IMG/VR virus record: IMGVR_UViG_3300045131_001821
Span: 1-34,622 of that record
Origin: a virus
Strand: one strand, 5' to 3'
DNA length: 34,622 nt
In this document: piece by piece, positions 28,775-34,622 of the stretch
Layout of the letters: the number at the start of each line of letters is the position of its first letter
Position numbering within the stretch: the stretch's first letter is position 1
Notes under the pieces: generated by a model
The model's input: the letters and a program-made list of their open reading frames with translations, nothing else
Told to the model about the DNA's origin: nothing
The model's database searches: none
Made by a program: the position numbers and the translations under genes

Positions 28775-30130
28775 ATGGCAAAAATCAACTTAAGCATGTT
28801 CGATTCGTTCAAGAAACTGGACGAATATAAAAGCCTGACGAAGCTTCAACAAAAGTTCTTTAAGGATTTTTTCTCTGGCCGCAATATTTTTCTTACCGGC
28901 CCCGCTGGAACAGGCAAATCGTTCTGTGTGAATCTGTTATTCAAGTTCTTGGACCTACATTCCATATTTTATGGAAAGACCGCAACAACTGGCGTGGCGG
29001 CACTAAATATAGGAGGAACCACACTCCATTCTTGGTCTGGAATGGGATTGGCCGAAGAAGACGGCATGGATTTGCTGGATAAAGTATCGGAAAACAAGAA
29101 AGCCGTAGACCGTATAAAAAGTTCCAAGGTTTTGATTGTTGATGAAATATCAATGGCGCAGTCTAATCTGCTAGATAAGCTTGATATTGTATGCCAATTC
29201 ATCAGAAATAAAGAGAAACCATTCGGTGGTATGCAAGTTGTATTTGTCGGAGATTTCATGCAACTTCCGCCAGTATTCAAGAACTATCAGAACGAGGAAT
29301 TTGCATTCGACTCGCAGGCATGGAAGGACGCGGGGGTTAAGACAATTCACTTGACGGAGATTGTTCGTCAACACGACGAGCCACATTTTGCAAAACTTTT
29401 GAACGAAGTTAGACTCGGTTCGGCCAAAGATTTTTCATTATTGTTGGGATGTGTTGGTCGGGCATTCCCGGACGATGGTATTGCGCCGGTTAAATTATAC
29501 TGTAAAAACGTCGATGTTAGTCGATATAATCATGCTGAATTAGCTAAAATTAAGTCCGTCACTAAATATTATCATGCGAGCGATTCTGGTGGCGATTCAT
29601 GGAAGCAGTTCTTCGACAAAAACTGCCCAGCGCCGACTAACCTAGAATTAAAAATTGGCGCTCAAGTTATATTGTTAAAGAATATTGACCCAAAAATTGG
29701 GTTGGTCAATGGCAGTGTAGGTATAGTAAAAGAACTTTACGACTCCTGTGCCGTGGTTGACTTTGTCACAGCCGGGTCACAAGTAATCGAGGTCCAAAAA
29801 TGGGAAGTTAAGCAGAATGAATATGATAGTTTAAGTGGCGGAATGAAGAAAGTCGTTCTGGCATCTCGCGCACAACTGCCACTGAAACTTGCTTGGGCAA
29901 TAACAATTCACAAAAGTCAGGGCAGCACACTTGATAGAGCAGAAATTGATGTAAGTGAAGCATTTGCTGCGGGACAAGTATATGTAGCATTGAGCAGAGT
30001 GCGTAATTTATCTTCACTTAGTATAAAGTCTTTTTCTCCACACAAAATCAAAACAAATAAAAAGTGTTTGGATTTTTATAACTCGCAAATTGATGAAAAA
30101 GAGATAGAGTTCTTTATTGACGAGGACTGA
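28775..30130 (+). CDS. Pif1/Dda-like superfamily 1B DNA helicase
   Basis: 451 residues. Walker A GPAGTGKS (42-49), motif Ia TATTGVAALNIGGTTLHSWSGMG, Walker B VLIVDEISM, motif III VFVGDFMQLPPV, motif IV LTEIVRQHD. Near the end are AWAITIHKSQGSTLDRAEID (motif V) and VYVALSRVRN (motif VI). This is the full set of Pif1/RecD-type 5'-3' helicases. In T4 Dda helps initiate replication and remove proteins from DNA. The protein is of Pif1-core length and lacks an N-terminal extension. Own promoter with a repeat pair. Confidence 0.9.
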   Translation: MAKINLSMFDSFKKLDEYKSLTKLQQKFFKDFFSGRNIFLTGPAGTGKSFCVNLLFKFLDLHSIFYGKTATTGVAALNIGGTTLHSWSGMGLAEEDGMDLLDKVSENKKAVDRIKSSKVLIVDEISMAQSNLLDKLDIVCQFIRNKEKPFGGMQVVFVGDFMQLPPVFKNYQNEEFAFDSQAWKDAGVKTIHLTEIVRQHDEPHFAKLLNEVRLGSAKDFSLLLGCVGRAFPDDGIAPVKLYCKNVDVSRYNHAELAKIKSVTKYYHASDSGGDSWKQFFDKNCPAPTNLELKIGAQVILLKNIDPKIGLVNGSVGIVKELYDSCAVVDFVTAGSQVIEVQKWEVKQNEYDSLSGGMKKVVLASRAQLPLKLAWAITIHKSQGSTLDRAEIDVSEAFAAGQVYVALSRVRNLSSLSIKSFSPHKIKTNKKCLDFYNSQIDEKEIEFFIDED

Positions 30131-30138
30131 AAACAATT

Positions 30139-30558
30139 ATGACTACACAGAAAAAAGGTTTGTATTATTATATTATAACAGTTTTATGCTTTTTGCATAT
30201 TGTACTCACTGCTACTGCCATCTGGGCACTGAAGCATTTGTGGGACAATGGGCAGTTGATGACTGATTATGTTTCAACTTTAAGAGCGGTATTTACAATA
30301 TGCGGACAATTTTGGTTTATCAGAGAGATGCTTTGGCATGATTCTGGATATACTATCATAACAACTACGGAATATAAATTGTTCAAGTGTAAAGAAAGTG
30401 GCAAAGAAGAAGCATTTATGATGTTTGCTGATAGCACAGAAGAACTAGAACACTTCTTTGAGGTTACTGAACCAACCAAAAAGATTTATATTGAAGAGGC
30501 AGAAATGACTGGTAAAAGTATCCAAATGAAAGTATTCAACGGAGATGATGTAAAATGA
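30139..30558 (+). CDS. Two-span membrane protein, 139 residues
   Basis: Hydrophobic segments at YYYIITVLCFLHIVLTATAIWAL (residues 9-31) and a weaker VSTLRAVFTICGQFWFIREML. A soluble acidic C-terminal part follows (EEAFMMFADSTEELEHFFEV, then KKIYIEEAEMTGKSIQM). No family recognised. It starts eight bases after the helicase stop, and its end overlaps the next gene by four bases. Confidence 0.6.
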   Translation: MTTQKKGLYYYIITVLCFLHIVLTATAIWALKHLWDNGQLMTDYVSTLRAVFTICGQFWFIREMLWHDSGYTIITTTEYKLFKCKESGKEEAFMMFADSTEELEHFFEVTEPTKKIYIEEAEMTGKSIQMKVFNGDDVK

Positions 30559-30806
30559 ACAAAGTTGACAAAGATTGCAATCATGTTTGGAGAATATATG
30601 GTAATTACATGGACGAGGAAGTCGAGCCATCGTGGCCAGACCGAGGCTTTGTGGAATGCACAAAATGCAAAGGAATTAAATTGGCAAATCTGTGGAAATT
30701 AATTAAACGGGTTCCTCCAACTAGACCGAAGGCCGTTTGGAAATCGACTCGTGGTCTAGAAGATATGCCTAGTTATGATACAATCGTGGAGATTTTAGAA
30801 TTATGA
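30555..30806 (+). CDS. Small zinc-ribbon-like protein, 83 residues
   Basis: It starts MNKVDKDCNHVWRIYG; Cys8 and His10 with ECTKCKG 25 residues later form a CxH/CxxC zinc site, a common phage small-protein layout. The rest is basic and unstructured in appearance. ATGA overlaps on both ends. Confidence 0.55.
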   Translation: MNKVDKDCNHVWRIYGNYMDEEVEPSWPDRGFVECTKCKGIKLANLWKLIKRVPPTRPKAVWKSTRGLEDMPSYDTIVEILEL

Positions 30807-31045
30807 AAAAAACACAAATTGAAATAAAGAAAACTGGTAAATTGTTCGATGTGAAATATCTTATTGATGGTTATGTCGGAGTGACATATACCGTGGTGGT
30901 GAATACAAACATAGCAGATTATGTTGGTTGGAGCGAAACGAAGTTTGAAAGCTATCTTCGTAAGTCGTTTCGCCATTTTTATAATTTGGACAAAAATTTG
31001 AAGCCAAACAAACGTAATGGTAGATTATCAATAAACAAACTATGA
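30803..31045 (+). CDS. Hypothetical protein, 80 residues
   Basis: It starts MKKTQIEIKKTGKLFDVKYLIDGYVGVTYTVVV: three beta strands, then a basic helical tail. No family seen. It overlaps the zinc-ribbon gene and the next glycosyltransferase gene by four bases each. Confidence 0.6.
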   Translation: MKKTQIEIKKTGKLFDVKYLIDGYVGVTYTVVVNTNIADYVGWSETKFESYLRKSFRHFYNLDKNLKPNKRNGRLSINKL

Positions 31046-31824
31046 GCAAAACAGCAGCATTCATTCTAAACCATAATCTACCCGACTATACAGACATGTT
31101 GTATGAGTCGCTCAAACCATATGAGCGAACTGACTATGACTTGTTTGTGATAGACAACGGTTCTACACCAGAAGGCAAAAGCAAACACACCTCATTTGAG
31201 TTGGGTGAGAATGTGTATTTTGGTGGTGGTTTCAATGCTGCCATGCAATATACACTTGAAAACAAAGAATATGATAGCATGATGTTTCTGAACAATGATT
31301 TGACAGTTCATCCATACAACTTTGTGAGGTCTTTGCGAGAAGAGATGTTTGAAGAAGTTTTCATGGACAAATATTGTTCTCAAGAACAGCGTTATGATAT
31401 TGTATCTCCGTCATTTTATAATATTGAGGCGAAACAGCAGTGTTTTTGGAAAACGATGCACTCGTATTGTGACGGAAGCATCAGAGAGGTTCCTTTTATT
31501 GATTTTCAATGTCCACTAATTAGCAGACGGTTATTGGAAGAAATCAAGGAAATACACCAGTCGCTGATCATGGGCTGGGGTATAGATTTTATGTTCGCAT
31601 TGACCGCCAAGGATAAAGGGTGGAAACTGGGTGTGATAGATAGATGTTGTGTATTGCATCACAATTCGCTCACAGTTAAGCGAGGGGTTGCGGGTATCAA
31701 TATACAACAATACTGTCAGCGCGCTGAAACGGGACAGTATGAATATTTTTTCAATATTATAAAAAGACAAGAAGATTATATCAAGTTGAGAAAAATCGCA
31801 GAAACATATGAATACAACAACTGA
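31042..31824 (+). CDS. Glycosyltransferase, GT2 family
   Basis: 260 residues. AAFILNHNLPDYTDMLYESL and LFVIDNGSTPEGK open the GT-A domain. GENVYFGGGFNAAMQY and MMFLNNDLTVHP are the rhamnosyltransferase-like motifs, with NND in place of DxD, as is usual in this branch. GWGIDFMFALTAKDKGWKLGVIDRCCVLHH is the acceptor and catalytic-Asp region. Encoded away from the main glycan operon, among small genes. Confidence 0.85.
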   Translation: MSKTAAFILNHNLPDYTDMLYESLKPYERTDYDLFVIDNGSTPEGKSKHTSFELGENVYFGGGFNAAMQYTLENKEYDSMMFLNNDLTVHPYNFVRSLREEMFEEVFMDKYCSQEQRYDIVSPSFYNIEAKQQCFWKTMHSYCDGSIREVPFIDFQCPLISRRLLEEIKEIHQSLIMGWGIDFMFALTAKDKGWKLGVIDRCCVLHHNSLTVKRGVAGINIQQYCQRAETGQYEYFFNIIKRQEDYIKLRKIAETYEYNN

Positions 31825-32068
31825 AACACAACTTACATTTGATTTGGGCAAAGAACATTATCCATTGCTTATCAAAAAGCCAGATTTGAGCATGACTTTT
31901 CATGATGGTAAAAATGCGATTGGAAAACTTGATTGGAATGATGGCACAATGAAGTTTAGCGGCAGTGTTGATGAAAGTGCGCAACTATTCTTCGATTGTA
32001 TTATACAAGCACACACTCAAGACACATTGTTTGAACAAAAGAAAAATAATACGGAGTGGAAATCATGA
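31808..32068 (+). CDS. Hypothetical protein, 86 residues
   Basis: It starts MNTTTETQLTFDLGKEHYP, overlaps the GT2 gene by 17 bp and ends by sharing ATGA with the next gene. It contains KLDWNDGTMKFSGSVDESAQLFFD, a small alpha/beta pattern common in phage accessory proteins. Function unknown. Confidence 0.6.
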   Translation: MNTTTETQLTFDLGKEHYPLLIKKPDLSMTFHDGKNAIGKLDWNDGTMKFSGSVDESAQLFFDCIIQAHTQDTLFEQKKNNTEWKS

Positions 32069-32376
32069 GCAAAATAACTGATACAATTATATTATTGACC
32101 AAACACAACTCGTGGCGAAGAGGTGATGAAACTATTGAAATGCAAGATCCAAAAGAGATTGGTGCTGCTATAGATGATGCTGTGAATCTACTTCGCAAGT
32201 ATGCTGAACTGGAAAAAGAGAACGCTGCTTTACGAAAAGATGTACGAATGTTAGATTGGCTGCTAAATAACTGTAGTTCATTTATTACTGTAGATCATAC
32301 AACAGGTGAACCGGAGATTTATGTTATCGAAGCATCGCGTGAAGCCATACATGCAGAACTAAAAAAGGAAATGTGA
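32065..32376 (+). CDS. Hypothetical coiled-coil protein, 103 residues
   Basis: It starts MSKITDTIILLTKHNSWRRGDE. The helix AVNLLRKYAELEKENAALRKDVRMLDWLLNN is a likely coiled coil; a small domain with a strand EIYVIEASREAI follows. The next gene has a similar ENAxL helix, so the pair may share ancestry. ATG 32065 overlaps the previous stop. Confidence 0.6.
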   Translation: MSKITDTIILLTKHNSWRRGDETIEMQDPKEIGAAIDDAVNLLRKYAELEKENAALRKDVRMLDWLLNNCSSFITVDHTTGEPEIYVIEASREAIHAELKKEM

Positions 32377-32378
32377 TT

Positions 32379-32696
32379 ATGAGCGTACAAAAACTGATGT
32401 ATAAATGGTGGAAAGATGATGATAGATATATACAAGATCCTTGGACTGAGATAACTCTTCTTCATGATGAGTTGAAGCAGATGGCTATTACTGAATCTGC
32501 ATTGAGAGAGTTCCTTACAAAACTCTCACATGAGAGCAATGAATATCGTCATAAAATTGAAACAGAGAATGCTGAACTGAAAAAAGAGAACGCCTCGTTG
32601 CGAGCTGAAAGAGACTTACTTTTGAACGGCATTTTGAATGCTCCAAAGAATGTTGCTGATGCTATGATTGCCTCACAACAAAGTTATAAACCATAA
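32379..32696 (+). CDS. Hypothetical coiled-coil protein, 105 residues
   Basis: It starts MSVQKLMYKWWKDDDRYIQ. Long coiled coil from about residue 25 to 90 (YRHKIETENAELKKENASLRAERDLLLNG). A Shine-Dalgarno-like AAAGGAAA precedes the ATG at 32379. No enzymatic motif. Confidence 0.6.
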   Translation: MSVQKLMYKWWKDDDRYIQDPWTEITLLHDELKQMAITESALREFLTKLSHESNEYRHKIETENAELKKENASLRAERDLLLNGILNAPKNVADAMIASQQSYKP

Positions 32697-32697
32697 C

Positions 32698-32937
32698 ATG
32701 CTATTACCAAAAACATACATAGACCAAGTTTCATATTGGGAAGAAAGAACATACACCCCGTGGTATACCCACCTTCCCAAAACTGTCGTGCTCATACACT
32801 TCAAACAATGGTATAAAATAAGAAAAAGTTTCACATTCGACTGGTCGGTGCATGACGTTGCTGGTTCCATGTATACATTTATACAACCTCATTCTGCATC
32901 AGAATTGATAAACCAATTGCGGAAAGAATTATCATGA
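32698..32937 (+). CDS. Hypothetical protein, 79 residues
   Basis: It starts MLLPKTYIDQVSYWEERTY. It is aromatic-rich (WYTHLPKTVVLIHFKQWYKIRKSFTFDW) with a C-terminal helix. No family. The start one base after the previous stop is preferred over an upstream TTG. Its stop overlaps the next ATG. Confidence 0.55.
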   Translation: MLLPKTYIDQVSYWEERTYTPWYTHLPKTVVLIHFKQWYKIRKSFTFDWSVHDVAGSMYTFIQPHSASELINQLRKELS

Positions 32938-33848
32938 ATAACGAAACAAAATTTAGTTGGGTCTGTAATACTTTCCGCTCACTTCCGTATCTCAAATTAG
33001 TGATTGAGTCTATACGCGAAAATGCTTTTTATAAAGAGCAGCCAATTCTTGTTTATACAGAAAATGACACAGAAACGAGGGATTGGTTAGCACAACAGCC
33101 AGATATACAATATATCTACGAAGAAAATGCTATACCAAAGGGTATTGGTGGTGGAGTAAATGAAGCAGCCAAGCGTGTAAAAACAGAATATATGTGTCTT
33201 GTTCATAGTGACATGTATATCAGTCGTCATTATGATGCTCCATTGTTTGATATTGTATCATCCACAGAAAAGCCGATGGTTGCTTGTTCTTGGAGACTTG
33301 AACCCAATATATTCAACAACACAGACAGACTTGGTACTATGTTTGCACCTGTAAATGGTGGATTTGGTGTATATCATCACGACTTCTTGAAACAAGAGTT
33401 TTTGGATTGGGCAGATGACTTTGTTTCTATATCCAATGCTCCTGATTTTAGAAAAGTAGAAGGTGTATCTTATATGATGCGAACAAAGTATTTTCTAAAT
33501 AACTCGGATGCTTATAGGCCCACGAGTTTCGAAGATCATGATCAAAGTGTAAGAATGCAGTTGGAAGGATATGATTTTGTTGTGACAGGCAAAGCATTGG
33601 TTTGGCACTTTGGAGCACGCAGCAGTCATTTTCTTGGACAACATGATAAACTTACTGGAACATCTGACCGACAAAAACAAGGTGAGGCTCGCAACTATCA
33701 AAAGTGGTTGAAGATATGGGGCGGAGAACCACCGTCGTATGATGAATATGGTTTTATCAAAGTGACTGATAAAATGCGTGAAATATACAACAAGAACAGA
33801 GATAAATACTTGACAGGGGACTATAGTGATGTCATAAAGGATGTATGA
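32934..33848 (+). CDS. Glycosyltransferase, GT2-like
   Basis: 304 residues. FSWVCNTFRSLPYLKLVIESI opens the domain, GIGGGVNEAAKRVKTEYMCLVHSDMYIS holds the metal site (HSDMY, DxD-like), and PVNGGFGVYHHDFLKQEFLDW with SFEDHDQSVRMQLEGYDFVVTGKALVWHFG is the acceptor and catalytic region. The last 60 residues are charged. It overlaps its neighbours by four bases. Confidence 0.8.
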   Translation: MNNETKFSWVCNTFRSLPYLKLVIESIRENAFYKEQPILVYTENDTETRDWLAQQPDIQYIYEENAIPKGIGGGVNEAAKRVKTEYMCLVHSDMYISRHYDAPLFDIVSSTEKPMVACSWRLEPNIFNNTDRLGTMFAPVNGGFGVYHHDFLKQEFLDWADDFVSISNAPDFRKVEGVSYMMRTKYFLNNSDAYRPTSFEDHDQSVRMQLEGYDFVVTGKALVWHFGARSSHFLGQHDKLTGTSDRQKQGEARNYQKWLKIWGGEPPSYDEYGFIKVTDKMREIYNKNRDKYLTGDYSDVIKDV

Positions 33849-34300
33849 ACAGAGAACTAAAATTTAGAATATGGAACAATGTTGATAAAGAGTGGGACAA
33901 TCCTGCTATCGTAGAAGTATTCAGTGATGATGGCATATTACGCCCACTGTATAATGATGGCAATGGAGGTGATTGGAGAAATAAATATGTCATTACTCAA
34001 TACACTGGTCTAAAGGATTGCAATGGAACAGAAATGTGGGAGGGTGATATTTTGGATGTAGAATATTCCGCAGGGCATGAAAGAGACAGCTCGGGAGACT
34101 ACAGTTATAAAAGTTTAGTTGTTACTTGGAAAAATGGTGGATTTTATCTCAAAATGCCCAGAGAAGTGTGGACGGGACTCAGTGGACAAAAAGAATATTA
34201 TGGTGATGAATATGAGCCAATATCTTCATATTTTATAGAATACGCCGAAGTCGTTGGAAACATTCACCAAAATCCTAAACTTGTAAAATACGAACTATGA
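33845..34300 (+). CDS. YopX-family phage protein
   Basis: 151 residues. RELKFRIWNNVDKEWDNP at the start, ITQYTGLKDCNGTEMWEGDILDVEY in the middle and VVGNIHQNPKLV at the end are the three hallmarks of the YopX family, common in phages and prophages with no firmly known function. Coupled by ATGA to both neighbours. Confidence 0.85.
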   Translation: MNRELKFRIWNNVDKEWDNPAIVEVFSDDGILRPLYNDGNGGDWRNKYVITQYTGLKDCNGTEMWEGDILDVEYSAGHERDSSGDYSYKSLVVTWKNGGFYLKMPREVWTGLSGQKEYYGDEYEPISSYFIEYAEVVGNIHQNPKLVKYEL

Positions 34301-34611
34301 ATCCTATAGTAAACAAATACTCCGAACAACTCAGTTCGGAAAATGCAGCGTTATGTAAAGAAGGAAATGTAGAAAAGATTAGGAAGAGGTATCATCACGA
34401 TTTTACACCAAGTTCTGCTACAATACTTTCTTATGTCAAAGCATCAATGGAAGACCTTATATGTGCCGAAGAATATAGTCATCCAGTACTAAGAAAAGAA
34501 GATGCTGTTAAAAACGCGAACGAAAAATTAGAGATGTGCTTAAAAGCGTTGAAAGAAAGTTTAATCGCCGAAGATAAAAATCGTCGGGGGCTATGGATTG
34601 CAACTGCTTAA
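34297..34611 (+). CDS. Hypothetical protein, 104 residues
   Basis: It starts MNPIVNKYSEQLSSENAALCKEGN. Mostly helical, with a basic segment RKRYHHDFTPS and a C-terminal charged helix. The codons near 34320 contain a perfect hairpin TCCGAAC/GTTCGGA of no evident purpose. Function unknown. Confidence 0.55.
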   Translation: MNPIVNKYSEQLSSENAALCKEGNVEKIRKRYHHDFTPSSATILSYVKASMEDLICAEEYSHPVLRKEDAVKNANEKLEMCLKALKESLIAEDKNRRGLWIATA

Positions 34612-34615
34612 TTTT

Positions 34616-34622
34616 ATGAAAA
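34616..34622 (+). CDS. Possible start of the next gene (partial)
   Basis: An ATG follows the previous stop by four bases, with the window ending after ATGAAAA. The spacing fits the operon, but only two codons are visible. Confidence 0.25.

Noticed and set aside
1-34622. CRISPR arrays, insertion sequences, integrase or attachment sites
   Set aside because: I found no regularly spaced repeats, transposase motifs or integrase signatures. The direct repeats seen are pairs or short tandem runs.

Overview
The window reads as part of a large, tailed, double-stranded DNA phage genome, probably a jumbo myovirus-like phage of a Gram-negative host. The evidence is tight gene packing with many ATGA overlaps, many small orphan genes, T4-like replication and repair genes (clamp-loader gp62-like subunit, dNMP kinase, Pif1/Dda-like helicase, Rnl1-type RNA ligase), two free-standing HNH genes, tRNAs and a tmRNA. 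An outer-membrane beta-barrel protein with a signal peptide argues for a Gram-negative host. All identifications come from reading motifs by eye; no database search was run.

Layout. 1-1.4 kb: the tail of an unknown gene, a PaaK/CapK-like adenylate-forming enzyme, an odd tRNA-Arg(TCT) and a tRNA-Ser(CGA). 1.6-1.83 kb: a compact transcript for a 25-residue hydrophobic peptide. 1.86-3.1 kb (minus): an RlaP-type nucleotidyltransferase and a macro domain protein. 3.2-4.3 kb (plus): two likely virion-appendage proteins, ending at a bidirectional terminator. 4.38-6.3 kb (minus): an operon running zinc-ribbon protein, unknown, 55-residue protein, cyclic-phosphate-processing receiver (cREC) and metallophosphoesterase. 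6.4-7.0 kb: structured non-coding DNA and a one-piece tmRNA. 7.1-17.8 kb: outer-membrane protein, UvsE, RNA ligase, small genes, two HNH genes, clamp-loader subunit, dNMP kinase, PD-(D/E)XK nuclease and a ribbon-helix-helix-like gene. 17.8-28.7 kb: a glycan island of glycosyltransferases, methyltransferases and one O-acyltransferase, largely one overlapping operon. 28.8-34.6 kb: Pif1-like helicase, small genes, two more GT2 enzymes and a YopX-family protein.

How it may work together. RlaP, macro domain, metallophosphoesterase, cREC and Rnl1 RNA ligase are all families known or predicted to act in RNA end repair. They sit within about 8.5 kb, near tRNAs and a tmRNA, which suggests a dispersed RNA-repair and ribosome-rescue toolkit against host RNA-cleaving defences (inference). 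The glycan island could decorate virion proteins, DNA or the host surface.

Promoters share TTGAC(N), a 16-17 bp spacer and a degenerate -10 (TATAGT, CATAGT, TATGAT). In many cases the -10 ends only 6-11 bp before the ATG, implying leaderless or near-leaderless mRNAs for first genes, while at least some internal genes carry Shine-Dalgarno sequences. Two of these promoters are built into terminator-like hairpins. One gene has an in-frame amber codon and another appears frameshifted at an A6 run.
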